Positions 9,450-17,896 of a stretch of DNA of 64,000 nucleotides are shown one piece after another. The notes beneath the pieces are model-generated. The model did no database searches and was not told where the DNA came from. It was given only the letters and a program-made list of their open reading frames with translations. The position numbers were made by a program, and so were the translations under genes. Within the stretch, counting starts at the first letter, position 1; every line of letters begins with the position of its first letter. The DNA is from Flammeovirgaceae bacterium UBA7330 (GTDB lineage Bacteria > Bacteroidota > Bacteroidia > Cytophagales > Cyclobacteriaceae): positions 1 through 64,000 of the forward strand of contig DKPQ01000010.1 in NCBI GenBank assembly GCA_002471275.1, read 5' to 3'.

Positions 9450-10889
9450 ATGATAAAATACCTAATATTACTGGTCATTCCATTTTTCATGGGATGCAAT
9501 CAGGAAGCCCCGAAAAAACGACCTAATGTTGTCATCTTTCTGGCAGATGACCTGGGTTACAACGACGTTTCAGCATACAGAAAGATGCACCCCGTTCACT
9601 CGGATACTCCTCCCACTACCTCCACACCTAATATCGATAACCTGATGGCGCAGGGAATGAGTTTTACTGATTTTTATTGCGGAGCAGCAGTTTGTTCCCC
9701 TTCCCGATCAGCGTTGATGACAGGTAGAAATGCTACCCGTGTAGGGATTTACAACTGGATACCTCCAAATTCTCCTATGCATATGAGGAGTGAAGAGGTC
9801 ACTATTGCTGAAGTGCTAAAAGGTGAAGGATATAATACAGGGCACTTTGGTAAGTGGCACCTGACCTCAGAGGGTCCGGATCAGCCTCATCCCAATGATC
9901 AGGGGTTTGATTTCAGTGTATATGCCTACAACAATGCAAAACCATCCCATCACAATCCCAACAACTACTTTAAGAATGGTGAACCTATGGGTGAGTTGGA
10001 GGGCTATGCCTGTCAGATTGTGATTGATGAGGCGATTGATTGGCTGGAGGGGATAGATAAAGAAGCAGATCCGTTTTACCTCAACGTATGGTTTAATGAA
10101 CCGCACCTTCAGGTAGCAGCTCCCGAGGAGTTGACCCAAAGGCATTCCTACAATCAGGATTATTATGGAGCCATAGAAAACCTGGACCTGGCCATGGGTA
10201 GAATGCTTGATTATCTCGAAGCGAATGGCCTGAGTGACAATACCATCATTCTGTTTACGTCGGACAACGGATCCCGATGGGATCACTCAAATGATCCCTT
10301 AAGAGGAGAGAAGTGCTTTAATTATGAAGGCGGGATCAGGGTTCCATTTGTAGCTAAGTGGACCGGGCAGATACCAGCTGGCAAAATCAACAACATGCCA
10401 GGGAGTTTCACAGATGTGCTTCCGTCGATAGCCGAGATAACGGGTGCACCACTGCCGAACAGGAAAATGGATGGTATCAGCATCGCCTCCGTTTTTACAG
10501 GCAAAGAGGAATCCATAGCAAGGAAAGAACCCTTGTTTTTTTATCGGTATTTTCATGATCCCATCTGCATGCTAAGAGAAGGCGACTGGTGTTTGTTAGG
10601 TTATCAGAATCTGATACCCAAGGCTGAGTCTTTGAACGAAGGTGCTTTAGCCAATATCAAACCTGGCCCGGGCGAGCCACGCGGGTCCCAGTGGAGCTTT
10701 CAGGAAGGTCATATGTCTTTTATCCAACAACAAATGCCAGATAAGTTTGAGCTCTACAATTTAAAGGACGATAAAGAGCAGGAGTTTGACCTGGCTGATA
10801 AATATCCTGACAAGGTCGAAGCCATGAAAAAGAAGATGTTTGAACTAAAAGCGGAGATGGTTGCGGATGGTGGGGACTGGTTTGAGTGA
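9450..10889 (+). CDS. S1-family sulfatase lipoprotein
   Basis: Second sulfatase of the pair, 479 residues from the ATG at 9450. An in-frame start at 9327 would overlap the previous gene by more than 100 bp and lacks a signal peptide, whereas the ATG at 9450 gives one with a lipobox (FFMGC, C16). The formylglycine site is C82 in CSPSRSALMTG and metal-binding residues are in LADDLGYND (D33-D34) and TSDNGS. As a lipoprotein it should be membrane-anchored in the periplasm or at the surface. It is distinct enough from the neighbour to suggest a different sulfate position or sugar. A convergent terminator follows at 10912-10950. Confidence 0.93.
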   Translation: MIKYLILLVIPFFMGCNQEAPKKRPNVVIFLADDLGYNDVSAYRKMHPVHSDTPPTTSTPNIDNLMAQGMSFTDFYCGAAVCSPSRSALMTGRNATRVGIYNWIPPNSPMHMRSEEVTIAEVLKGEGYNTGHFGKWHLTSEGPDQPHPNDQGFDFSVYAYNNAKPSHHNPNNYFKNGEPMGELEGYACQIVIDEAIDWLEGIDKEADPFYLNVWFNEPHLQVAAPEELTQRHSYNQDYYGAIENLDLAMGRMLDYLEANGLSDNTIILFTSDNGSRWDHSNDPLRGEKCFNYEGGIRVPFVAKWTGQIPAGKINNMPGSFTDVLPSIAEITGAPLPNRKMDGISIASVFTGKEESIARKEPLFFYRYFHDPICMLREGDWCLLGYQNLIPKAESLNEGALANIKPGPGEPRGSQWSFQEGHMSFIQQQMPDKFELYNLKDDKEQEFDLADKYPDKVEAMKKKMFELKAEMVADGGDWFE

Positions 10890-10911
10890 ATTGTAATCAA
10901 ACTGAATTAAG

Positions 10912-10950
10912 ATTGAGGGTTGCTGCTATATAGTAACCCTTAATCATTTT
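10912..10950. terminator. Bidirectional terminator between convergent genes
   Basis: ATTGAGGGTT at 10912-10921 pairs with AACCCTTAAT at 10935-10944 (one G-T pair), followed by a T-rich stretch, with A-rich sequence on the other side. It lies between the second sulfatase and the minus-strand sigma factor and could serve both. Confidence 0.65.
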
Positions 10951-10962
10951 ATAAGGTATCAG

Positions 10963-11541
10963 CTATGAGAATAAATACAGAGCTAGAATGATGATTTCAT
11001 GCCGCTTAAAAACCTTTCTGAAAAGATTTAGGGTTAATGTTATATGAGCTTCCACAGTTTTGATTGAAATGCCCATTTCATGCGCAATTTGCTTGTTCGT
11101 TAAGCCATCAAATCTTGACATTTGAAATACAAGTCTCCGCTTCTCAGGGAGTGATTTCAGGACCTCCTTAATTACTTCTTTTAGCTCATTCTCTGCTATG
11201 CGATCTTGGGTGCCGTTTTCAGGCTCTAGCATGTGTATTTGATAGTCTTCAGAAGCTTTTTGTTTGATCCGCCTTTTGAATTCATCATAAATGACATTTT
11301 TAGCTATCGAATAAAAGTACGAGCTCACATTTTTTGAAAGATCAATTTGATGACGTGAAACCCAGATTTTAACAAACACTTCTTGTGTGATTTCTTTAGC
11401 CTCATCTATATCCAGTCCGTACTTGATACAGAAAAAGTAGACTTTGGAATGAAAGATTTCGTAAAGCTGATTGAATCCTTCAATATCATTTTTCTGCATT
11501 CTTAGGATGGCTTTTTCAATATCAGGTTGATGGGTTACCAC
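10963..11541 (-). CDS. ECF RNA polymerase sigma factor
   Basis: Extracytoplasmic-function sigma-70 factor of 192 residues. Region 2 spans about 20-90 (FNQLYEIFHSKVYFFCIKYG, then ITQEVFVKIW) and region 4 about 130-180 (LPEKRRLVFQMSRFDGLTNK followed by an HTH with MGISIKTVEAHI). It belongs to the Bacteroidota type that works with FecR and SusC. The start is taken as GTG at 11541; an ATG at residue 15 is possible but would cut into the N-terminus of region 2. It is transcribed away from FecR2, which is divergent and 217 bp off. FecR2 is the natural partner, although the usual order is sigma then FecR on one strand. Confidence 0.92.
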   Translation of the reverse strand: MVTHQPDIEKAILRMQKNDIEGFNQLYEIFHSKVYFFCIKYGLDIDEAKEITQEVFVKIWVSRHQIDLSKNVSSYFYSIAKNVIYDEFKRRIKQKASEDYQIHMLEPENGTQDRIAENELKEVIKEVLKSLPEKRRLVFQMSRFDGLTNKQIAHEMGISIKTVEAHITLTLNLFRKVFKRHEIIILALYLFS

Positions 11542-11758
11542 AAACTAAAATTAATTGGATTTTAACTCTGTAAGGTTTCATTAGGATGTATCCTTAAAAT
11601 TAATCGCAGCATTTGATTGATGATTGCTTACTGAAAAGCCACTATTGATAAAAATATGGCAAATAATAGGAAAAAAAATAACGAATAATATAAATATTCA
11701 ATTTTAATATAGGGTAGCGCAAGCTTTATGAGTATTAGATAAAGCAATACCTAATGAT

Positions 11759-12787
11759 TTGAAAAAAGATCTACTTAAAAAGTATTTTCAAGGCGAGTGT
11801 ACTCATGATGAGGCCTATGAAATCTTGAAATGGATGTCCACAGAAAAGGGCATTCAAGAATTTCATCAGGCATTTGAGGAATTTGATTCAGTATATAACT
11901 TATCTGAACAGCAAAAAACTGAAATGTATGACAATGTCTTCAATCAAATCAAGCTTGAAGAAATTGCCAGGAAGATACAGGCAGAGAATGACTCAGTACA
12001 GTTACATACCTCGGTAAATAAATCCAGGAAACGAAGATTCTATCTCTCCAAAGTGGCAGTTATTGCGCTGATTCTGGGGTTCATTGCCTCTGTTTTGGTA
12101 TGGAAACCGTCAGGAAAAGAGGAAAAGGCCATCAGCCAGATGCCGAGCGAAGTCATCAAGAGCACAGAAGCCGGCCAAAAATTAACCGTTCATCTTGCGG
12201 ACGGCTCAGTGGCAGTATTGAATGCCAACAGTTCTATCAGCTATCCAAAACAATTTGTGGATTCCGTCAGAAGCATCCAAATGTCCGGAGAGGTTTATTT
12301 TGATGTCGCCAGGGATCCGGCAAAGCCCTTTGTCGTGAATACCTCGAAATTATCAACAACCGCCCTTGGTACCTCATTTAATATAGAAGCCTTTTCCGGA
12401 CAAAACCATCAGGTGAGTTTGGTCACAGGAAAAGTGAAAGTACAGTCGTTTGCAGGTAATGTTTCCGAAACCTTAAGTCCGGGACAGGCCATATCTTTTG
12501 ATGGTCAAAAACTCGTCAAGTTGTCTTTTGATCCGAAAACCAAAATCCTGTGGAAGGATGGCATTATTTATTTCAATTCCACACCCCTGGAAAAGGCCTT
12601 CAAGGTACTGGAAAACTGGTATGATGTAAAGATTGAGGTAGTTGGTGAGAATCAGACTAAAGGTCGATTGATCTCAGGAAGATTTGACAATGACTACCTG
12701 GTAAATGTATTAAACAGTTTAAGCTATGCTCAAAATTTTGAATATAAGGTGGACCAGAAACGGGTTACCCTAAGATATAAAAAATAA
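11759..12787 (+). CDS. FecR-family anti-sigma factor (FecR2)
   Basis: Membrane anti-sigma factor of 342 residues. The N-terminal segment has the KYFQGECTHDEAYEILKWM pattern, a membrane helix lies at about 98-118 (VAVIALILGFIASVLVW), and the periplasmic FecR domain shows LADGSVAVLNANSSI, GEVYFDVARDPAKPFVV and STTALGTSFNI. The C-terminal DUF4974-like part ends in a NSLSYAQNFEYK segment. The start is a TTG at 11759, because the nearby ATG at 11754 runs into a stop after two codons. It is divergent from the ECF sigma at 10963-11541 and upstream of SusC2-SusD2, so it probably relays the state of SusC2 to that sigma factor. Confidence 0.92.
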   Translation: MKKDLLKKYFQGECTHDEAYEILKWMSTEKGIQEFHQAFEEFDSVYNLSEQQKTEMYDNVFNQIKLEEIARKIQAENDSVQLHTSVNKSRKRRFYLSKVAVIALILGFIASVLVWKPSGKEEKAISQMPSEVIKSTEAGQKLTVHLADGSVAVLNANSSISYPKQFVDSVRSIQMSGEVYFDVARDPAKPFVVNTSKLSTTALGTSFNIEAFSGQNHQVSLVTGKVKVQSFAGNVSETLSPGQAISFDGQKLVKLSFDPKTKILWKDGIIYFNSTPLEKAFKVLENWYDVKIEVVGENQTKGRLISGRFDNDYLVNVLNSLSYAQNFEYKVDQKRVTLRYKK

Positions 12788-12792
12788 AAAGA

Positions 12793-12827
12793 CCCTTCTG
12801 AAATGCGCTAACATTTATTCAGAAGGG
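12793..12827 (+). terminator. Hairpin between FecR2 and SusC2
   Basis: Perfect 10-bp stem, CCCTTCTGAA at 12793-12802 with TTCAGAAGGG at 12818-12827. No T-run follows, so it may act as an attenuator or as an mRNA-stability element before SusC2 instead of a full terminator. Confidence 0.5.
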
Positions 12828-12862
12828 CACTATTATAGGTTCAATTAAACCCAATCAAATTT

Positions 12863-15800
12863 ATGAAAAATAACTTTTACTACAGTTTAGTAATGTTAGG
12901 GAAGTATTCAATTTATGCTTATGTATTTGGGGTTATTCTGTTTAGTACCGCTTTTGCGAAAGATGGAAAGGCTCAGAGTATTCTAAGTGTAAAGGATGTA
13001 AGAATATCCCTGAACTTGTCAAAAAGCAGTCTACTTGATGTTTTTAAAACGATTGAAGCTGAAACAGATTACTCCTTTGTTTATGATCCTGATAACTTTG
13101 ATATTACCTCCAAAGATGGAATCAGTCTCCAAGTCAGGAATGGTACACTCGAAAATGTTCTACTCGATATTTCCCGGCAAGCCAAAATCGGCTTTAGGCA
13201 GGTAAACAACAGGATCAGTGTAAAGGCCGCTCCTGGTACCCAGGAAGAGATAGAAATTGTGATCGATCAGCAAACCATTACCGGAACTATCGTAGATGAA
13301 ACCGGTGAAGGATTACCCGGAGCCACTGTGCTGGAGAAAGGTACCTCTAATGGTACCATCACCGATGTGGATGGGAAGTTTACACTTCCGGTCAATGAAA
13401 ATGCAGTTCTAAATGTGTCATTTGTTGGGTATAAGTCGGTTGAAGTGCCAGTGAATGGACGTACCACATTGAGTATTTCATTGGAAGCTGATGTAGCAGC
13501 TTTGGAGGAAGTAGTGGTTGTAGGTTATGGTACAGTCAAAAAAAGCGATTTGACCGGAGCTGTTTCCAGCATCAATGAAGATGATTTGACTGCGTACCCG
13601 TCAGTAAATGCTTTGCAGGCGATCCAGGGAAGGGCAGCAGGTGTAGTAATCCAGTCAACGAATGGTGAGCCCGGGGGTCAGTTTAAAATTAGGGTGAGAG
13701 GAGCCACTTCAATCAATGCAAGCAGCAATCCACTGTTTGTGGTAGACGGATTGGTAGGTGGTGCATTGCCTCCCGCAGATGACATTGCATCTATTGAGAT
13801 ATTAAAAGATGCTTCTGCTACTGCTATTTATGGATCCAGGGGTGCCAATGGTGTGGTGATGGTGACAACCAAATCCGGTAAAAGTGGAAAAACACAGATC
13901 AGGCTCAATAGCTTTTATTCACACCAGAAAGAGATTGGACGGATGGATGTGTTGAATGCTCAGGAGTTTGCTGAATATATCAATGATGCCAGGGGGACTA
14001 ACTTTTTTGACCTGAATAATATTACCCATGATACGGACTGGCAGGAGCTGATCTATCAGCCGGGATACACTCAAAATTACCAGCTTTCTGTTTCCGGTGG
14101 ATCAGATAAAAACCAGTACTACGTTTCAGGGATCTTTTTTGATCAGCAGGGTGTAGTCAAAAAATCGGCATACGATAGATATTCACTGACTACAAACTTT
14201 AAATTCAACCCCCTGGAAAGATTAAAGATTGGTCTTAATACTTTTCTGCAAGGATCAGTCAATGACGGAATCGTTTCCCAGGGAGGAGCGGGACCGACTA
14301 ACCTGGGAGCCATCAATTCTGCCCAGCGATTTGATCCTAATCAGCCAGTGCAGGAACCTGACGGTACCTACACAACAAGTGCTGTGGGGATTGCGGCATT
14401 TGACAATCCTGTAGCCATTATCGATGGAAGAGAACAACAGGAGAGAGCGGACAATATCCAGGTAAATGCAAAAGCCGAACTGACATTGTCGGAGGGGCTA
14501 ACATTTAATAGCACTTTTGGAGCCATAGTAAGAAACAGGAGGGATGGTGAGTATAACAGTAAGATCAATACAACGGGGATCTCCAATAATGGACTTGCTT
14601 CCATGGGATACACCAGAAACTATAATTTTTTGACAGAGCAATATGTGGATTACAAGCTATCTCTGGGTGAAAAAAATAGTATAAATGTTGTAGGTGGTTA
14701 CTCCTATCAAATCTTTAAGAACGAGGCCTTCTCAGCCAGCAACGCCAATTTCATTTCTGACGCACTGGGTTATTGGAATCTTGGTGTTGGAACAACCCTG
14801 CAGATTCCCAGTTCAGGGTATTCTGAATCAAAAATCGCTTCATTTTACGGAAGGATAAATTACAATTTTGATGACAGATACCTGGTGACTTTCACGAGCA
14901 GATATGACGGGGCATCTCAGTTTAGTGAAGGAAACCAATGGTCTTTCTTTCCTTCCGGAGCACTTTCCTGGAATATACACAATGAAAGCTTCTGGCTAAA
15001 TAATCAGGTTGTGACAGGGTTTAAGCTGAGAACAAGTTATGGATTGACAGGTAATCAGGCCATAGGACCTTACCAGTCATTAGCCAGAATTTCAAAGTCA
15101 TTTTTTGTAATAAACAGCACCAGTGTCAATACGGTTAGACCAACTTCAATTGCAAATTCTGACCTCACATGGGAAACTACCTCTCAATTTAACATTGGAG
15201 CTGACATAGCTTTTCTTGATGACAGGATCAGTTTGACTGCTGAGTACTATCGCAAAGAAACCAATGACCTGTTATTTAGTGTGCCGATTCCGATATTCTC
15301 AGGATATCAGACGAGATTGGAAAACCTTGGATCAATCGAAAACAAAGGACTTGAGCTTCAATTGGATGCACAGGTACTGGTGAGCACATTCAAGTGGTCA
15401 ACCAATTTCAATGTAACACTCAATAAAAACAAGGTTCTGGAATTGCCGGATAATGTAGATATCCTTTATTCCAGCGCCCCAAGTAACAATGGGGGTACCA
15501 TGGAGACCTCACTGTTAAGGGTAGGAGAACCGGTTGGAGTATTTTATGGATATGTCTATGAGGGTGTCTACCAGGCCGGGGATACTTTTATTCCCGGAGG
15601 TGGTTTTGAGACAAGCGAAGGTGGCGAGCGATTCTCAGATATTGATGGAAATCAAATCCTTGATTCAGATGATCGAACAATTATTGGAGATCCTAACCCG
15701 AAAGCAGTTTGGGGATTCAACAACGATTTCTCCTACAAAGGCATTTATTTAAATATGTTTTTCCAGGCCTTTACAGGGGGCGACATGCTAAACCTTGTGA

Positions 15801-16186
15801 GATTGGATATGGACAGGTTGAGCGGGAACACCAATGCCACTAAAGATGCTTTGAGAAGGTGGACCCCTGAAAATACAGATACAGACGTACCGAAGGCCGC
15901 TGCTGGTAGAGTTTCCAGGGTTTCATCCCGTTTTGTGGAGGACGGATCATTCCTAAGGCTGAAGAATATCTCACTTGGGTATGACTTTGATTCATCAGTT
16001 TTAAAGAAACTTGGAATTGGTTCTGCCAGGGTATATGTGAGTGGGCAGAATTTGTTGACAGTAACAAATTATTCAGGGGTGGATCCTGAAGTAGGGTATC
16101 GATCCAGCAATGTCAATCTTGGATTGGATTATGATAGCTACCCAAATACCAAAGCATATACAGTAGGGATTAACCTCACATTTTAA
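12863..16186 (+). CDS. SusC-type TonB-dependent receptor with STN domain (SusC2)
   Basis: Outer-membrane TonB-dependent glycan importer of 1107 residues. It has a signal peptide (core YAYVFGVILFSTAFA), STN domain (about 45-115), carboxypeptidase-D-regulatory-like domain from residue 145, the VVVVGYGT segment, plug (about 228-330, with ATAIYGSRGANGVVMVTTKSG) and barrel ending in GINLTF. The regulatory-like domain (145-224) matches SusC1 at 78 of 80 residues although the rest of the two proteins is clearly different. The STN domain fits sensing by FecR2 just upstream. SusD2 follows after 23 bp. The substrate is unknown; no glycosidase gene is linked to this unit. Confidence 0.95.
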   Translation: MKNNFYYSLVMLGKYSIYAYVFGVILFSTAFAKDGKAQSILSVKDVRISLNLSKSSLLDVFKTIEAETDYSFVYDPDNFDITSKDGISLQVRNGTLENVLLDISRQAKIGFRQVNNRISVKAAPGTQEEIEIVIDQQTITGTIVDETGEGLPGATVLEKGTSNGTITDVDGKFTLPVNENAVLNVSFVGYKSVEVPVNGRTTLSISLEADVAALEEVVVVGYGTVKKSDLTGAVSSINEDDLTAYPSVNALQAIQGRAAGVVIQSTNGEPGGQFKIRVRGATSINASSNPLFVVDGLVGGALPPADDIASIEILKDASATAIYGSRGANGVVMVTTKSGKSGKTQIRLNSFYSHQKEIGRMDVLNAQEFAEYINDARGTNFFDLNNITHDTDWQELIYQPGYTQNYQLSVSGGSDKNQYYVSGIFFDQQGVVKKSAYDRYSLTTNFKFNPLERLKIGLNTFLQGSVNDGIVSQGGAGPTNLGAINSAQRFDPNQPVQEPDGTYTTSAVGIAAFDNPVAIIDGREQQERADNIQVNAKAELTLSEGLTFNSTFGAIVRNRRDGEYNSKINTTGISNNGLASMGYTRNYNFLTEQYVDYKLSLGEKNSINVVGGYSYQIFKNEAFSASNANFISDALGYWNLGVGTTLQIPSSGYSESKIASFYGRINYNFDDRYLVTFTSRYDGASQFSEGNQWSFFPSGALSWNIHNESFWLNNQVVTGFKLRTSYGLTGNQAIGPYQSLARISKSFFVINSTSVNTVRPTSIANSDLTWETTSQFNIGADIAFLDDRISLTAEYYRKETNDLLFSVPIPIFSGYQTRLENLGSIENKGLELQLDAQVLVSTFKWSTNFNVTLNKNKVLELPDNVDILYSSAPSNNGGTMETSLLRVGEPVGVFYGYVYEGVYQAGDTFIPGGGFETSEGGERFSDIDGNQILDSDDRTIIGDPNPKAVWGFNNDFSYKGIYLNMFFQAFTGGDMLNLVRLDMDRLSGNTNATKDALRRWTPENTDTDVPKAAAGRVSRVSSRFVEDGSFLRLKNISLGYDFDSSVLKKLGIGSARVYVSGQNLLTVTNYSGVDPEVGYRSSNVNLGLDYDSYPNTKAYTVGINLTF

Positions 16187-16209
16187 GGTTCCATTAAAGT
16201 TTTAATGAA

Positions 16210-17712
16210 ATGAAAAATATAAAATATATAAGTCTGATTCTAATCGTTTTGTTGAGCCAAAGCTGTACTGACCTTGTGGAAGAACCAAAGGGTCAACTTG
16301 CTCCGGAAGGTTTCTTCAAGACACCGGAGGATGTGGAGGCAGCCATTAACGGAGCCTATGCAGAATGGGTTACTACACAGGTAGAAAAGGAATATTTTCT
16401 GGCTTTGATGCTTAGAAGTGATATGGTAGATATTGGTGATAGAAACACATCCGGAGATAGAATAGCCCTGAATGATTTCAGTATGGATGCAAACAATAAT
16501 CTGATCCGGCAAACCTGGATAAGGTTGTACCAGTCCATCTCCGCAGCGAATACAGCCATAAAAGCGGCAAGAAATATTGAGGCAGATGCAGATGTAAAAA
16601 ATGAGCTTGAAGCCAAAGCAAGGTTTATTAGAGCTTTCACTTATTTTCATCTTGTCAGGGCATTTGGCAACGTGCCCTATCTCGATGAACCGATCGAGAG
16701 CTCCGAAGCATTTGATGCCATTACCCAAACTTCTTCTGAGGTCATTTATGATATGATTATCGATGACCTGATCTATTGTAAGGCGAACCTGCCGGTAGCT
16801 CATCAGTCAGGCACAAGAAACCTCGGAACTCAGGGTGCAGCTATTACACTCCTGGCTGATGTTTATCTCACAAGAGAGATGTTTGCTGATGCAGCCGATG
16901 AAGCACGCTCGATCATCAATAATACTGCCTCTTTTGACTACAGCTTAGCGTCCAACTACCAAGATTTGTTCAATGCCAGCATAGTAAGAAATCTCAAAGA
17001 GCCGATCTTTACCTATGAATTAAAAAATACCTTAAACCAGGGATCCTATAATCAGGCAGACGGGATGATCAACCTTACACGGATCAGAGACATGGCTGCC
17101 AGAAGCTTATCTGTGGCGGTGCCATCACTGGAAGTGTACAATTCATGGGATGACAGAGATTATCGGAAAGCTGTTTCTTTTGAGGATTCAGTCATGATAA
17201 ATGGAGTACAGACAGCCCTGGTTGAGACCAATATTAGGGTTCCCAGGCCACATATTGCTAAATACTTTAGGTATCCAGGTCCCCAGGAAGCTGGAGACGA
17301 CAGGTCCAGTGATCACCTATACCACATGTATCGGTATGCAGATGTTTTGTTGATTGCTGCTGAAGCCATTGCAGAAAGTGAAGGAGCAACTCCCGAAGCT
17401 ATTGGCTATGTGAATGAAATCAGGGCTCGTGCCAGATTTAATGGAGTATCAACCTCAACGTATCCTGAAGATGTGTCAGCAACCATCACAGATGAAGATT
17501 TCATAGATGTGGTGAGAGAAGAGAGGCGGCTGGAGTTTGCATTTGAATTCAAACGCTGGTACGACCTGAAAAGATGGGGTATCCTGAATGAAGCATTTGA
17601 AGGGAGTGGTGCCCTGGAACCTCACACGGTTGATGATGGCAGAGACTATCTGTTTCCACTACCACAGATAGAAGTAGATGTGACCGGATTTAAGCAGAAT
17701 GATGGATATTGA
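16210..17712 (+). CDS. SusD/RagB-family glycan-binding lipoprotein (SusD2)
   Basis: Surface glycan-binding lipoprotein of 500 residues that partners SusC2. The signal peptide ends in the lipobox LLSQSC (C19). SusD patterns include AAINGAYAEW, the helical RFIRAFTYFHLVRAFGNVPYL stretch, MYRYADVLLIAAEAI and the C-terminal REERRLEFAFEFKRWYDLKR. It is 23 bp behind SusC2 and ends the unit, with a textbook terminator at 17731-17761 directly after it. A 187-residue reading frame on the opposite strand inside this gene is a coding shadow. Confidence 0.95.
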   Translation: MKNIKYISLILIVLLSQSCTDLVEEPKGQLAPEGFFKTPEDVEAAINGAYAEWVTTQVEKEYFLALMLRSDMVDIGDRNTSGDRIALNDFSMDANNNLIRQTWIRLYQSISAANTAIKAARNIEADADVKNELEAKARFIRAFTYFHLVRAFGNVPYLDEPIESSEAFDAITQTSSEVIYDMIIDDLIYCKANLPVAHQSGTRNLGTQGAAITLLADVYLTREMFADAADEARSIINNTASFDYSLASNYQDLFNASIVRNLKEPIFTYELKNTLNQGSYNQADGMINLTRIRDMAARSLSVAVPSLEVYNSWDDRDYRKAVSFEDSVMINGVQTALVETNIRVPRPHIAKYFRYPGPQEAGDDRSSDHLYHMYRYADVLLIAAEAIAESEGATPEAIGYVNEIRARARFNGVSTSTYPEDVSATITDEDFIDVVREERRLEFAFEFKRWYDLKRWGILNEAFEGSGALEPHTVDDGRDYLFPLPQIEVDVTGFKQNDGY

Positions 17713-17730
17713 GTAGATCATATTCATGAC

Positions 17731-17761
17731 AGGCCACAGCGTATTTCTGTGGCCTTTTTTG
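17731..17761 (+). terminator. Intrinsic terminator after SusD2
   Basis: GGCCACAG at 17732-17739 pairs perfectly with CTGTGGCC at 17747-17754 around a 7-base loop, followed by six T residues. It cleanly separates the SusCD2 unit from the sensor kinase. Confidence 0.88.
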
Positions 17762-17896
17762 TTTCAACTCAATCTCTATTAGGCATCCAATCGTTGAGTT
17801 GTTATCGTGAGCTTAGTGAGTCAGCAGAATCAAACGCGCCAGAAAGTGATTATATCTCACAATTAATTATATTGATGTGCGATTTACTTCAAATGA

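Noticed and set aside
16240..16803. 187-residue open frame on the minus strand inside SusD2
   Set aside because: It lies wholly within a well-supported SusD gene in antisense; its composition is that of a shadow frame and it has no recognisable domain.
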